A DNA stretch of 64,000 bases from Planctomycetota bacterium (lineage in GTDB: Bacteria > Planctomycetota > Phycisphaerae > UBA1845). The first letter of the stretch is position 1. Each line of letters opens with the position of its first letter. Location of the stretch: assembly GCA_029558835.1 (NCBI GenBank), contig JAKQDH010000179.1, positions 1 to 64,000 on the forward strand, read 5' to 3'. The notes beneath the pieces are model-generated. The model was not told the origin of the DNA, made no database searches, and was given only the letters and a program-made list of their open reading frames with translations. Positions 18,708 through 27,552 of this stretch are shown here, piece by piece. The translations under genes were made by a program, and so were the position numbers.

Positions 18708-19016
18708 ATGGTAGATCCGATTCAGGCGATGCAGGTCGGGCGCGTCAGTGGTCCGGTTTCCGGCGCGGGGGCGGGGCCAGCGTCCGCGGTGCCGGCGACC
18801 GACTTCAAACGCTTGTTGCTCGACAGCCTCGACGAGGTGAACCGCTTGCAGCAGGAGGCGGACGCGGGCGTGCAGCGTCTGGCCACGGGCGAGACGCAGA
18901 ACGTGGCGGAGGTGCTGGCGGCCGTCAACAAGGCGGGGATCGCGTTCGACCTGCTGATGCAGGTACGCAACAAGCTGCTGGAGGCCTACGAGCAGGTGCA
19001 GCAGATGCGGGTGTAG
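18708..19016 (+). CDS. fliE: MS ring-rod junction protein FliE
   Basis: A 102-residue protein, the usual FliE length. The C-terminal half is the conserved part: DFKRLLLDSLDEVNRLQQEA, then VAEVLAAVNKAGIAFDLLMQ and VRNKLLEAYEQVQQM. FliE joins the MS ring (FliF) to the first rod subunits and is needed early for export. The start ATG at 18708 follows AGGGAGGCACG. An ATG-like start 81 nt upstream is in frame but would translate repeat-flanking DNA. Confidence 0.92.
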   Translation: MVDPIQAMQVGRVSGPVSGAGAGPASAVPATDFKRLLLDSLDEVNRLQQEADAGVQRLATGETQNVAEVLAAVNKAGIAFDLLMQVRNKLLEAYEQVQQMRV

Positions 19017-19104
19017 CGGCATGGGTGCGGGGCGACGGGGCGGTGGAACCGCCGGCGTCCCGTGGGTTTCTCTTCTCTTTCCTCGGTGAGTGAGGTAGCA
19101 GGCG

Positions 19105-20772
19105 ATGGAGCGACTGCGACAGCTCATCAACCACATCGTCACGCAACTGGGCGTGCTGAGCGTTTCTCAGCGCATTGCGATTGCGTTGTGCGCGGCGCTG
19201 GTGGTCGTGGCAGTGCTGTGGCTGATGCAGTGGTCGGCGGAGCCGGACATGGTGCCGCTGGTCACGACGGACTTCAGCCTGGAACAGTTGCAGGCGGCCG
19301 AGGAGGCCTTGAAGTCGAACGGGGCCAAGTACTCGGTGCACGGCAGCCGCGTGTACGTGCGGGCGGCCGACAAGGACAACCTGATCCGCGTGCTGCACCA
19401 GGCGAAGGCGCTGCCGGAAGACGCCCTGTACGATCTGGCGGCGCACGTGACGGACTCGAACCCGTTTCTTGCCCCCGAGGCGCGCAAGACGCAGGAGGTG
19501 TACGCGCTGGGCAACGAGTTGGGCAAGATCATCGCTACGTCGCCGTTGATTGAGCGGGCGCGGGTGGTCATTAACCCGGTAACGAAGCGGACCCTGGGAC
19601 GCGAGGGCAACGTACCGACCGCGTCCGTGCTGGTGACGCTGGCGCCCGGCAAGGAGATGTCGCAGGAGACGGTGGAGTGGCTGGCGAAGTTCGTGGGCGG
19701 GGCCGTTACCGGGCTGAAACCTTACAATGTGTTTATCAGTGATGCCCGCACCGGACGGGCGTTCAGCGTTCCCCACCCGGATGATGCCCTCGGCGTGTCC
19801 TACCTGGCCGAGGTGAAGAAGCGGGAGAACCACCTGCTCAGCAAGGTGCACGACGCGCTGGCTTACATTCCCGGGGTGCGGGCGACGGTGAGCGTCGAGC
19901 TGGACACGCGAAAGCGCACGGCCGAGCAGTACACGTATGACAAGCCGCAGCCGCGCAAGGAGATGGTGAACGAGACGCAGACCAACGCGGGCAGCGGGGC
20001 GAGCGAAACCGGCGTGCAGGCGAACGTGGGGACGGCCTTGACGGGGAACCCCGCGGGGCAGACCAGCAGTACGGAGAAATCCGAGACCGAGAACTTCCCC
20101 GGCAACCTCACGAAGACGGAGCGGATCGAGGATCAGACCCTGGCCACCAAGACGGTAACGGCCACGGTGAGCATCCCGCGCAGTTTCGTCGTGAATCTCT
20201 TCAAGCTCAAGAACCCCGACGTGGCGGCGCCGACCGACGAGGACATCGCCACGGAGCGGACGGACCAGGTGAAACAGGTGACGGCCGTCGTGGAGCGCAT
20301 CGTCATGGCGAGTCCGGGGAGCGTGCAGGTGGACGTGTTCCCGGACATGAACTGGGACGGCAAGAGCGGACCGGGGTGGGGCGACGCGGGGGCGACGCTG
20401 GTGATGGGCGAGGCGACGCAGGGGCAGCAGGCGGTGGACCTGGTGCGGGCATATGGGCCGCAGGCGGGGCTGGGCGTGCTGGCGCTGATGAGCATGTTCA
20501 TGATGCTGCGCGTGGTGCGGCGGTCCAGCGATATGGTCAAGAAGCTCAAGCCGCTGGCGGAGGCCGGGGAGGATGATGGGGAGGACATGCTCAAGGTAGG
20601 GCCCGCGCCGGTGGGGCAGGCGATTGCCAGCGAGAGCCTGCTGATGGGCAAGGAGGTCGATGACGAGACCCTGCGGTATCAGCAACTCGGCGAGGAGGTT
20701 TCCAAGATGGTCGAGGACGACCCGACGGGGGCGGCCGACCTCATTCGCCGCTGGGTCCAGGAGCAGGATTGA
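19105..20772 (+). CDS. fliF: Flagellar MS-ring protein FliF
   Basis: A 555-residue membrane protein that forms the MS ring in the cytoplasmic membrane, the platform for the rod and rotor. TM1 is at ~20-40 (RIAIALCAALVVVAVLWLMQ), TM2 at ~453-472 (LGVLALMSMFMMLRVV). In between are the ring-building RBM domains, with SVELDTRK and a Gly/Thr/Ser-rich insertion around 290-330. The C-terminal cytosolic tail (LGEEVSKMVEDDPTGAADLI) matches the FliG-binding region. FliG follows 32 nt downstream. Confidence 0.95.
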   Translation: MERLRQLINHIVTQLGVLSVSQRIAIALCAALVVVAVLWLMQWSAEPDMVPLVTTDFSLEQLQAAEEALKSNGAKYSVHGSRVYVRAADKDNLIRVLHQAKALPEDALYDLAAHVTDSNPFLAPEARKTQEVYALGNELGKIIATSPLIERARVVINPVTKRTLGREGNVPTASVLVTLAPGKEMSQETVEWLAKFVGGAVTGLKPYNVFISDARTGRAFSVPHPDDALGVSYLAEVKKRENHLLSKVHDALAYIPGVRATVSVELDTRKRTAEQYTYDKPQPRKEMVNETQTNAGSGASETGVQANVGTALTGNPAGQTSSTEKSETENFPGNLTKTERIEDQTLATKTVTATVSIPRSFVVNLFKLKNPDVAAPTDEDIATERTDQVKQVTAVVERIVMASPGSVQVDVFPDMNWDGKSGPGWGDAGATLVMGEATQGQQAVDLVRAYGPQAGLGVLALMSMFMMLRVVRRSSDMVKKLKPLAEAGEDDGEDMLKVGPAPVGQAIASESLLMGKEVDDETLRYQQLGEEVSKMVEDDPTGAADLIRRWVQEQD

Positions 20773-20804
20773 GGCGGCGCGCGGCGCGTAACGCGGGGTG
20801 AGCG

Positions 20805-21848
20805 ATGGCCAAGGACAAGAACAAGCCCGGTCAGACCATCGAGTACGAAGCGGTCAAGGGGACCATGAAGGCGGCGGTTCTGCTGCTGGCCCTGGACCGC
20901 GAATCGGCCGCGACCGTGCTGAAACTGCTGGATGAGGACCTGGTCGAGGAGGTTACCCGCGAGATCGCGCAGATCGACCTGGTGGACGTACACACGCGCG
21001 GGAAAGTGATCGAGGAGTTTTACAACCTCGCGCTGGCCCGCCAGTACGTGCAGCAGGGCGGTCTGTTGCACGCGAAGGCACTGCTGGATCGGGCGTTGCC
21101 GTCCGACCAGGCCAGCCGCGTCCTGAAGATGATCGAGCATCAGGTCTACCAGCAGCCGTTTGCCTTTCTCGGCAAGACGGACAGCGAGAACCTGACCGCG
21201 TTCATACAGGACGAGCACCCGCAGACGATCGCCCTGATCCTCTCGCACCTGACCGCGAGCAAGGCGTCGGAGATACTGGCGGGTCTGCCGACGGCCAAGC
21301 AGGTCGAGGTGGTTTCCCGCATCGCCAACATGGATAACACCAACCCCGAGGTCATCAAGGAGGTGGAAAAGGGGCTGGAGATGCGGCTTTCGGGGATCGT
21401 GTCGCAGACGTTCCAGAAGGTCGGTGGCATCGACGCGGTGGCGGCCATGCTCAATCTGGCTGACCGCTCCACGGAGAAGGGCATCCTCGAGGCTCTCGAA
21501 TCGGAAGACCCGGACCTGGTGGAGCAGATTCGCCGCCTGATGTTCGTGTTCGAGGACATCATGCTGGTGAATGACAAGGGCATCCAGGTGGTGCTCAAGG
21601 AGATCGAGAACGATGAACTGGCCCTGGCCCTGAAGACGGCCAGCCCGGACCTGCGGGAGAAGATCTTCCGCAACATGTCGGAGCGGGCGGCGCAGTTGAT
21701 CAAGGAAGAGATGGAATACATGGGGCCGGTGCGCGTCAGCGACGTCGAGGCGGCGCAGCAGAAGATCGTGGACGTGGTGCGGCGGCTGGAGGACGCGGGC
21801 GAGATCATTATCTCCGGTCGCGGCGGCGAGAAGGAACTGATTGTGTAG
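20805..21848 (+). CDS. fliG: Flagellar motor switch protein FliG
   Basis: A 347-residue rotor protein with the usual three domains. The N-domain binds FliF (KAAVLLLALDRESAATVLKL). The middle domain carries EHPQTIALILSHLTASKASE, the EHPQR-type motif that binds FliM. The C-domain has the torque helix with charged residues (VNDKGIQVVLKEIENDELAL, then MSERAAQLIKEEMEYMGPV). FliG meets the MotA stator and transmits torque. FliM, to which the middle domain binds, is not in this cluster. Confidence 0.96.
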   Translation: MAKDKNKPGQTIEYEAVKGTMKAAVLLLALDRESAATVLKLLDEDLVEEVTREIAQIDLVDVHTRGKVIEEFYNLALARQYVQQGGLLHAKALLDRALPSDQASRVLKMIEHQVYQQPFAFLGKTDSENLTAFIQDEHPQTIALILSHLTASKASEILAGLPTAKQVEVVSRIANMDNTNPEVIKEVEKGLEMRLSGIVSQTFQKVGGIDAVAAMLNLADRSTEKGILEALESEDPDLVEQIRRLMFVFEDIMLVNDKGIQVVLKEIENDELALALKTASPDLREKIFRNMSERAAQLIKEEMEYMGPVRVSDVEAAQQKIVDVVRRLEDAGEIIISGRGGEKELIV

Positions 21849-21861
21849 AAGTGCTCGTCCG

Positions 21862-21897
21862 CCTCTCCCCCCAGGGGGAGAGGGCCGGGTGAGGGGG
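21862..21897. repeat. CCTCTCCCC hairpin before fliH
   Basis: CCTCTCCCC and GGGGAGAGG form a short-loop hairpin, followed by GCCGGGTGAGGG. Elements of this type (CTCTCCC...GGGAGAGGGCCGGGTGAGGG) are widespread extragenic palindromes in GC-rich bacteria. It lies in the 56-nt gap between fliG and fliH and could affect mRNA stability. Confidence 0.6.
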
Positions 21898-21904
21898 CAC
21901 GCGG

Positions 21905-22618
21905 ATGGCCACGGTGATCAAGGCAGGCTCGGCCGGGCCGCTGCTGAACCGGCTCACTACGGTGGACCTGGCAGACCACCTGGCGGAGGCGCGCGCCGTG
22001 GTGGAACAGGCGCGGCAGGAGGCGACGCGGATCGTAGCGGCCGCCCGGCAACGCGAAGCGAGTCTCTTCGAGCAGACGCGGGCCCGCGGCGCCGAGCAGG
22101 GGTACCAGGAGGGCTTCGAGCGGGGACAGGCGGAAGGCAGAGCGGCAGCCCACACCGAAGCGGTGGCAAGCTTCCAGCAACAAGAGGCCCAGGTGATCGC
22201 CGCCCTGCGCCAGGCCATTACGCAGATCGAGGGTTTCAAGACGGACCTGCGTCTCCAGGCCGAGCGGGACTTGCTGGAGTTTGCGGTCGAGGTGGCGCGG
22301 AAACTGACGTTCGCGGTGGGACGCGTGTCCCCGGAGGCGGCGCAGGAGAACTTCCGGCGGGCGCTCGAACGCGTGGCCGCGCGGACCAGCCTCACAGTGC
22401 GCGTGCACCCGGACGACGTGGATGCTCTGCGGATGTTCGCCCCGCAGGTGCTGGAACAGAACGCCCGCGACGAGGCGGTGAAGATTGTGCCCGACGCGCA
22501 GGTGACGGCCGGTGGGTGCATCGTCGAGCACGCGGCGGGTCAGGTGGACGCGACGCTGGAGACGCAACTGGAGGCGCTGGTGACCCTGCTGTTGGGACGG
22601 GAGGCACGCGATGGCTGA
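21905..22618 (+). CDS. fliH: Flagellar export ATPase regulator FliH
   Basis: A 237-residue protein. Residues ~25-60 and ~95-125 are coiled coil (AEARAVVEQARQEATRIVAA). A Gly-rich repeat segment (GAEQGYQEGFERGQAEGRAA, ~68-87) shows the GxxxG pattern typical of FliH. The C-terminal domain (ERDLLEFAVEVARKLTF to GGCIVEHAAGQVDATLETQL) resembles V/F-ATPase subunit E and delta. It holds and inhibits FliI in the cytosol and docks it to FlhA/FliN. The gene overlaps fliI by 8 nt. Confidence 0.92.
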   Translation: MATVIKAGSAGPLLNRLTTVDLADHLAEARAVVEQARQEATRIVAAARQREASLFEQTRARGAEQGYQEGFERGQAEGRAAAHTEAVASFQQQEAQVIAALRQAITQIEGFKTDLRLQAERDLLEFAVEVARKLTFAVGRVSPEAAQENFRRALERVAARTSLTVRVHPDDVDALRMFAPQVLEQNARDEAVKIVPDAQVTAGGCIVEHAAGQVDATLETQLEALVTLLLGREARDG

Positions 22619-23975
22619 CCTGTTCGCCGAGCCTCGACGCCTGGTGCAGCGGACGGCCACGGTGCAGGTGACCGGGCGCGTCGTGCAGGTGACGGGCCTG
22701 ACGGTGGTGGCGGAGGGTTTGCCGTTGCCGGTGGGGTCGTTTTGCACGATCACGCGGGCGCATGCGGAGTCGATCCCGGCGCAGGTGGTGGCGTTCCAGG
22801 CGGGGCGCACGGTGCTGATGACGTTGCAGGAACCGCAGGGCGTGGGCGCCGGGGACTGCGTGCGGAGCGCCGCCGCGTTGCAGTTCGTGCCGGTGGGGCG
22901 GCAGATGCTCGGGCGCGTGGTGGACGGTCTGGGACGCCCGATCGACGGACACGGGGCTTTCAACGTGGAGGCGCATCTGCCTGTCTACCGGGAGGCGCCC
23001 CAGGCGCTGGCGCGGCGGCCGATCGACAGGCCTCTCAGTACCGGCATCCGGGCCATCGACGCGCTGCACACCGTCGGCGGGGGGCAGCGGCTGGGCATCT
23101 TCGCGGGCACGGGCGTGGGCAAGAGCGTGCTGCTGGGGATGATCGCGCGGTACACGGCCGCCGATGTCACCGTCGTGGCCCTGATCGGCGAGCGCGGACG
23201 GGAGGTCGGTGACTTCCTGCGGAAGGACCTGGGGCCCGAGGGACTGAAGCGCTGCGTGCTCGTAGTCAGTACTGCACATGAGTCGCCGGTGCTGCGGGTG
23301 CGGGCGGGCTTCGTGGCCACGGCCGTCGCGGAGTACTTCCGCGACCAGGGGCAGGACGTGCTGTTGCTGATGGACTCGACGACGCGACTGGCGATGGCGC
23401 AGCGGCAGATCGGGCTTTCCGCCGGCGAGCCGCCCACGACGAAGGGCTATCCGCCCAGCGTGTTCGCCCTGTTGCCGCAGTTGCTGGAACGCAGCGGGCG
23501 CACCGAACGCGGCAGCATTACCGGACTGTACACGGTGCTCGTGGAAGGCGACGACATCACGGAGCCGATCTCCGACGCCATCCGCGGGATTCTCGACGGG
23601 CACGTGTGGCTGGCGCGGGGGCTGGCCAATCGCGGGCACTACCCGGCGGTGGCCGTGCTGGAGAGCATCAGCCGCGTGATGGTCGACGTGGCCGAAACCG
23701 AGCACTTGCGGGCGGCGCGGACCGTGCGTCGCGTGCTGGCGGTGTGGGCGGACATCGAGGACCTGGTCAATATCGGCGCCTATGCGGTCGGGACGAACGT
23801 GGAGTTTGATGTGGCCGTGCAGATGAAGCCGCGCATTGATGAGTTCCTCCAGCAGGCGATTGCCGAGCGGGCGGAGTGGTCCGCCACGGTGCTGCGCCTG
23901 GTGGAGCTGGCCGGGGCGATCGAGACGCTGCGGGCCCAGTTGCAGGGGCGCCGTGCCGCGGCACCGGCGGCGTAG
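22611..23975 (+). CDS. fliI: Flagellum-specific ATPase FliI
   Basis: A 454-residue ATPase of the type III export apparatus, homologous to the F1 beta subunit. Walker A GTGVGKSVLLG (~164), catalytic GERGREVGDF (~197), Walker B VLLLMDSTTRLAMAQRQIG (~248). It forms a hexamer below the export gate that unfolds and helps load substrates, with FliH and FliJ as partners; both flank it here. All key residues seem present. The start overlaps the end of fliH, which suggests coupled translation. Confidence 0.96.
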   Translation: MADLFAEPRRLVQRTATVQVTGRVVQVTGLTVVAEGLPLPVGSFCTITRAHAESIPAQVVAFQAGRTVLMTLQEPQGVGAGDCVRSAAALQFVPVGRQMLGRVVDGLGRPIDGHGAFNVEAHLPVYREAPQALARRPIDRPLSTGIRAIDALHTVGGGQRLGIFAGTGVGKSVLLGMIARYTAADVTVVALIGERGREVGDFLRKDLGPEGLKRCVLVVSTAHESPVLRVRAGFVATAVAEYFRDQGQDVLLLMDSTTRLAMAQRQIGLSAGEPPTTKGYPPSVFALLPQLLERSGRTERGSITGLYTVLVEGDDITEPISDAIRGILDGHVWLARGLANRGHYPAVAVLESISRVMVDVAETEHLRAARTVRRVLAVWADIEDLVNIGAYAVGTNVEFDVAVQMKPRIDEFLQQAIAERAEWSATVLRLVELAGAIETLRAQLQGRRAAAPAA

Positions 23976-23993
23976 CAGGGGTGACCATCAGCC

Positions 23994-24476
23994 ATGCCCG
24001 GTCGGTTCCGGTTTCGTCTCGAAGCGGTGCGCCGGGTGCGGCGGCAGGCGCAGGACGCGCAGCAGCGCGTGGTGGCCGGTGAGCAACGCGAACTGCTGCG
24101 ACTGGAAGAGAACGTCCGCCAGTGCACGGAGCAGTTGCGGGCGCAGGTGCAGGCGGGGCGGCGGACGCTGCTGGGGACGGCGCTCGACGTGCCGTTGTTG
24201 CGCCGGCAGCAGTTTTATCGGGGCTGGCTGCAGCGCCAGATTCTGGAGACGCAGGCGACCGCCGACGCCCAACAGGCGAAGCTCGCCCGGGAGCGGGAGA
24301 AACTGGCCGAGCTGTCGCGGCGCCTGAAGGTGATCGAGAAGCTCCGCGAGAAGCAGTGGCTTCGCCACCGCACCGAGGCGCAGCGGGCGGAGCAGGTGGA
24401 GACCAACGAGATCGGCAACCAGATGTACGTGCGGCAGCGAGTGGAAGGCCCGGGTTCCTTGAGCCTGGGTGACTGA
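23994..24476 (+). CDS. fliJ: Flagellar export stalk protein FliJ
   Basis: A 160-residue coiled-coil protein: RFRLEAVRRVRRQAQDAQQR at the start is the usual FliJ opening, followed by two long helices rich in Gln, Arg, Glu and Leu. FliJ is the gamma-subunit-like stalk in the FliI ring and couples it to FlhA. The position 18 nt after fliI is the conserved one. The sequence family is variable, so position carries much of the weight. Confidence 0.88.
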   Translation: MPGRFRFRLEAVRRVRRQAQDAQQRVVAGEQRELLRLEENVRQCTEQLRAQVQAGRRTLLGTALDVPLLRRQQFYRGWLQRQILETQATADAQQAKLAREREKLAELSRRLKVIEKLREKQWLRHRTEAQRAEQVETNEIGNQMYVRQRVEGPGSLSLGD

Positions 24477-24524
24477 TGACGCGAGCTGGTGGCCCAGGTT
24501 CTCTGCGCCGGGAGGTGTTTAGCG

Positions 24525-24620
24525 TGGGTGCCATGCCCTCACCCGCCGCAGGCGGGGGTGGGCATGTGCCGCGGCATGCTAACCCGCGACCGCGGTTGCG
24601 GGAAAGCACGGCACCTACAA
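24525..24620. repeat. Repeat family A, copy 2
   Basis: Two hairpin modules: CCCTCACCCGCCGCAGGCGG with GGGTGGGCATG (24535-24568), and CCCGCGACCGCGGTTGCGGG (about 24583-24602). Flanked by GGTGCCATGCC and GCACGGCACC. It fills most of the 219-nt gap between fliJ and the motE-like gene. Confidence 0.75.
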
Positions 24621-24695
24621 CGCCAACGACGCCAAACACATACCTGAACCTGGGGAACGCAAGAGCGCGGCGTACTGGGGCGGAGTCTGACGACC

Positions 24696-25373
24696 ATGAA
24701 TGGCACACTGATTCGACGGGCGTATGACATGGTCGCGCTGCTGGCGGTGCTGCACCTGCTCGCACTGGGCGCGCTAAGCACCTATCTGATCGGCAGCGGT
24801 ACGTTGACAGGCGAGCGGGTGCAGCGCATCGCGGCCGTCCTGCGCGGCGAAGAGCCCGCGCCGGTGGAGACGCCGGCCACGGAGGCGAAGCCGGCGCCGC
24901 CGCCCCCGCCCCCCGTCGGGCAATCCGCGGAGGATGCTGCCCTGGCGGCCCAGCAGGACGAGGAGATCACGCGCCGGGAGGCCGAGCGCATCAAGGCGGA
25001 ACTGGATCAGCGCTTGGCCACGGTCAACCGCGTCCTGCTGCAAGTGACGAAGAAACGCGAAGCCTGGGAACAGGAGGTGGCCGACGCCAACCGTCGTGCC
25101 CAGGAGCTGAACCAGACCGGCGACAACGAGGGTTTTCGCAAGGAGTTGGAGTACTTCGAGACGCTGTCGCCGAAGGTCGCCGTGCAGCACCTGCTGGCGA
25201 AGTCGAACGTGGACGAGGCCGCCCGCATCCTGCTGGCGCTCGATGCGGGCAAGGGCAAGAAGATCATCGAGGCGGCCAAGCGCGGCAACGACCTGGAACG
25301 CATGAAGATGATCCTGCAACGGCTGCGCGAAGTGGCGCCGAACCGCTCGGCGGAGCTGGAGAGCAACGGCTAA
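24696..25373 (+). CDS. MotE/FlbB-like single-pass membrane protein
   Basis: A 225-residue protein. A membrane segment at ~11-31 (MVALLAVLHLLALGALSTYL) is followed by a Pro/Ala linker, a coiled coil (~80-135, RREAERIKAELDQRLATVNR) and a helical C-terminal domain (VAVQHLLAKSNVDEAARILL) that resembles the MgtE_N-like domain of MotE and spirochaete FlbB. MotE in alphaproteobacteria is a periplasmic chaperone of MotC; FlbB in spirochaetes sits at the base of the motor. The position between fliJ and fliK supports a motor role, but which one is unclear. Confidence 0.6.
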   Translation: MNGTLIRRAYDMVALLAVLHLLALGALSTYLIGSGTLTGERVQRIAAVLRGEEPAPVETPATEAKPAPPPPPPVGQSAEDAALAAQQDEEITRREAERIKAELDQRLATVNRVLLQVTKKREAWEQEVADANRRAQELNQTGDNEGFRKELEYFETLSPKVAVQHLLAKSNVDEAARILLALDAGKGKKIIEAAKRGNDLERMKMILQRLREVAPNRSAELESNG

Positions 25374-25392
25374 CCGACCGGGGGCGTATGAC

Positions 25393-26745
25393 GTGCAATC
25401 GCTGACGACAACTTCGCCCCGCGCGGTGGGCAATGAGGCACCCGGTGGCGGGCGCGCGCCGGCGACGGGGCAGCCGTCAGCCCGGCAAGCGTCCGTGACC
25501 TCGGCCTTCGAGGTTTTGCTGAGCGCCTGCTGGGGGACGGCGCCTGACCGCCTGGCGGCCATGCTGGATGCCTCCGCGGAGCAGATGTTCGAGGCGCCGC
25601 CGGGATCGGCGGAGCAGAGCGCCCAGGCACGCCGGGAAGACGCAGCACCCGCAGAAGGAGACATGACGAGCAAGCGCGTGGAAGCCTTGCGTGCCCACCG
25701 GGCCGCAGGCGAGCCGACGCAGGCCGGCGGGGAGTCCGTTGTCACCGGTGCCGTGGGCGTTGCGAGCGGCGGCGGGGCGGCGGACGGCGCACGCAGCACC
25801 AGTGGCGACGATGCGGGTGCGACCGACGCGCGCACGGTCGGTCGGGCCTTCGACGGGCTGAGTGACAGAGCGTGGCAGGAAGTGGCCGCCCGCTCCACGG
25901 GGTCGGGTGCCTCCGGTGGACGCGGGCAAACGACGTCGCAGGCGCCGGCGCCCGGTTCAGGTGCGCCACCCGTGTTGACCGCAACGGTGCTAACGGATGC
26001 GGTAGCAAATGCGGGGCAGGCGGGAAGCCAGAGCGTCGCCCGCCAGGTGGCGGAACTGCTCAACTCCGGACGCGCGGGCGAGGCGACCTCGGTTCGCAGC
26101 GTCCCCGCGACGGCGGCGGACGCGCGTACGGCTGCGACCATGCGCGCGGCAGCGCCGTCCGCGACCGGCTCCAAGCAGTCCGGCGCGACCGCGGCCAGGA
26201 CGCCGGTTCCCGATGAGACGCGCTCGCCGCTGTTCGAGCGGCTGGTGCGGACAATGAAGTTGCAGGGCGGCTGGCGCAGTTCCAGCGCGCGGATGCAGTT
26301 GTATCCGCCCGAACTGGGACGCATGCGCGTGGACGTCCAACTGAGCGGGAAGGACCTGAGTGTCGCGGTCCGCGTCGAGCGCGCGGAGGCGCAGGAGTTG
26401 CTCAGCGAGCGGCTGGGGTCGCTGAAGACGGCGCTGGAACAGCACGGGGTCCACGTGAAGCACCTGGAAGTCACCGTGGCGTCCGGGGCCGGAGCGGGAG
26501 AGAGCGCCGCGGAGCGCGGCTCAGCCGGCGGCGGTGAGTCGCCTGCCGGAACGCCGCAGCAGTCGTCGGCGGACCTGCCTGGCGAGACGGCGGAAGGGCG
26601 GGATTCGTCCCCCGGTCGAACGGCGTCGCTGGAGGAGGCAGGGGCCGAAGACGGGCCGGCGGCCGTTGCCGCTGGTGGAGCGGTAGAGGCCGGGGAAGCG
26701 GTTTGGCGGGTCGGCACGGAGGCGCGACTCGATATCAGGGTTTGA
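25393..26745 (+). CDS. fliK: Flagellar hook-length control protein FliK
   Basis: A 450-residue protein with a long disordered Ala/Gly/Ser/Thr-rich N-terminal ruler (~1-270) and the conserved C-terminal domain at ~285-370: MQLYPPELGRMRVDVQLSG, then AQELLSERLGSLKTALEQHG, the region that contacts FlhB to switch export from hook to filament proteins. A second low-complexity tail follows to 450. The start is a GTG at 25393. The low-complexity part will give weak matches; the C-domain makes the call. Confidence 0.9.
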   Translation: MQSLTTTSPRAVGNEAPGGGRAPATGQPSARQASVTSAFEVLLSACWGTAPDRLAAMLDASAEQMFEAPPGSAEQSAQARREDAAPAEGDMTSKRVEALRAHRAAGEPTQAGGESVVTGAVGVASGGGAADGARSTSGDDAGATDARTVGRAFDGLSDRAWQEVAARSTGSGASGGRGQTTSQAPAPGSGAPPVLTATVLTDAVANAGQAGSQSVARQVAELLNSGRAGEATSVRSVPATAADARTAATMRAAAPSATGSKQSGATAARTPVPDETRSPLFERLVRTMKLQGGWRSSSARMQLYPPELGRMRVDVQLSGKDLSVAVRVERAEAQELLSERLGSLKTALEQHGVHVKHLEVTVASGAGAGESAAERGSAGGGESPAGTPQQSSADLPGETAEGRDSSPGRTASLEEAGAEDGPAAVAAGGAVEAGEAVWRVGTEARLDIRV

Positions 26746-26832
26746 GTGCGCGGACGCTACGGCGTCCGGCGGCACGCGGAGGCGTATCGGCGGAGACCGC
26801 TAGCCTCCGTCCCCTTTGCTCGGAGCCTGCGC

Positions 26833-27438
26833 GTGAGCACCATTGACGCGACATCCGGTCTGCTGACTTCGACCGCGACCGGCTCGACCAGCAGCTTCTC
26901 GAACCTCAGCGGTGACGACTTCCTCAAGCTCCTGCTTACGCAGATCGCCAACCAGGATCCGTTGGAGCCGATGGGCAACCAGGAGCTGATGGAGCAGATT
27001 TCGTCGATCCGCAACCTGGAGATGACCACCACGCTGACCAACTCCCTCAAGACGCTGACCGGTCAGCAGCGGTTCACGTCGGCGGCCGCCCTGATCGGGC
27101 AGTACGTGGCCGGCACGTCGAGCACCGATGGGACGCTGGTGCAGGGCGTGGTGACGGCGGTGCGGTTCGACGCGAGCGGCGCGGCCGTGCTGCAACTCAG
27201 CAGCGGGACGGAGTTGCCGCTCGAACAGGTACAGACGGTGGCCGCCCCCCAGCAGGCAGCCGCGGGGCTGGTCGGACTGACGGTCGCCGGAGTGGACCGG
27301 CGCGCGACGACCCCCGAGGTGCGCGAGGGCGTGGTTACCGCGTCGCGCGTGGCCGACGACGGGCAGGTCGTGCTGGAACTGGACACGGGCAACGACCTGC
27401 GCCTGATCGACGTGGTGACGGTGCGCGAAACGGCGTAG
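26833..27438 (+). CDS. flgD: Flagellar hook cap protein FlgD
   Basis: A 201-residue hook scaffold. The N-terminal signature is FLKLLLTQIANQDPLEPM followed by ELMEQISSIRNLEMTTTL (~25-65), the export and assembly region. The C-terminal part contains two similar beta units, GVVTAVRFDASGAAVLQLSS and GVVTASRVADDGQVVLELDT, about 75 residues apart. FlgD caps the growing hook while FlgE subunits insert. I chose the GTG at 26833; the frame is open 87 nt further but that part is Arg-rich and unlike FlgD. Confidence 0.92.
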   Translation: MSTIDATSGLLTSTATGSTSSFSNLSGDDFLKLLLTQIANQDPLEPMGNQELMEQISSIRNLEMTTTLTNSLKTLTGQQRFTSAAALIGQYVAGTSSTDGTLVQGVVTAVRFDASGAAVLQLSSGTELPLEQVQTVAAPQQAAAGLVGLTVAGVDRRATTPEVREGVVTASRVADDGQVVLELDTGNDLRLIDVVTVRETA

Positions 27439-27552
27439 GACGGCGTTACGAAGACATGTGGCGGCAGCAGGGGCGCGGCGTGGGCGGCGCCGGAAGTTCT
27501 GAGAGGATGTTAGACCCGAGCGGCATTGGCCGCGAGCGGAGCGTCGAACCGG

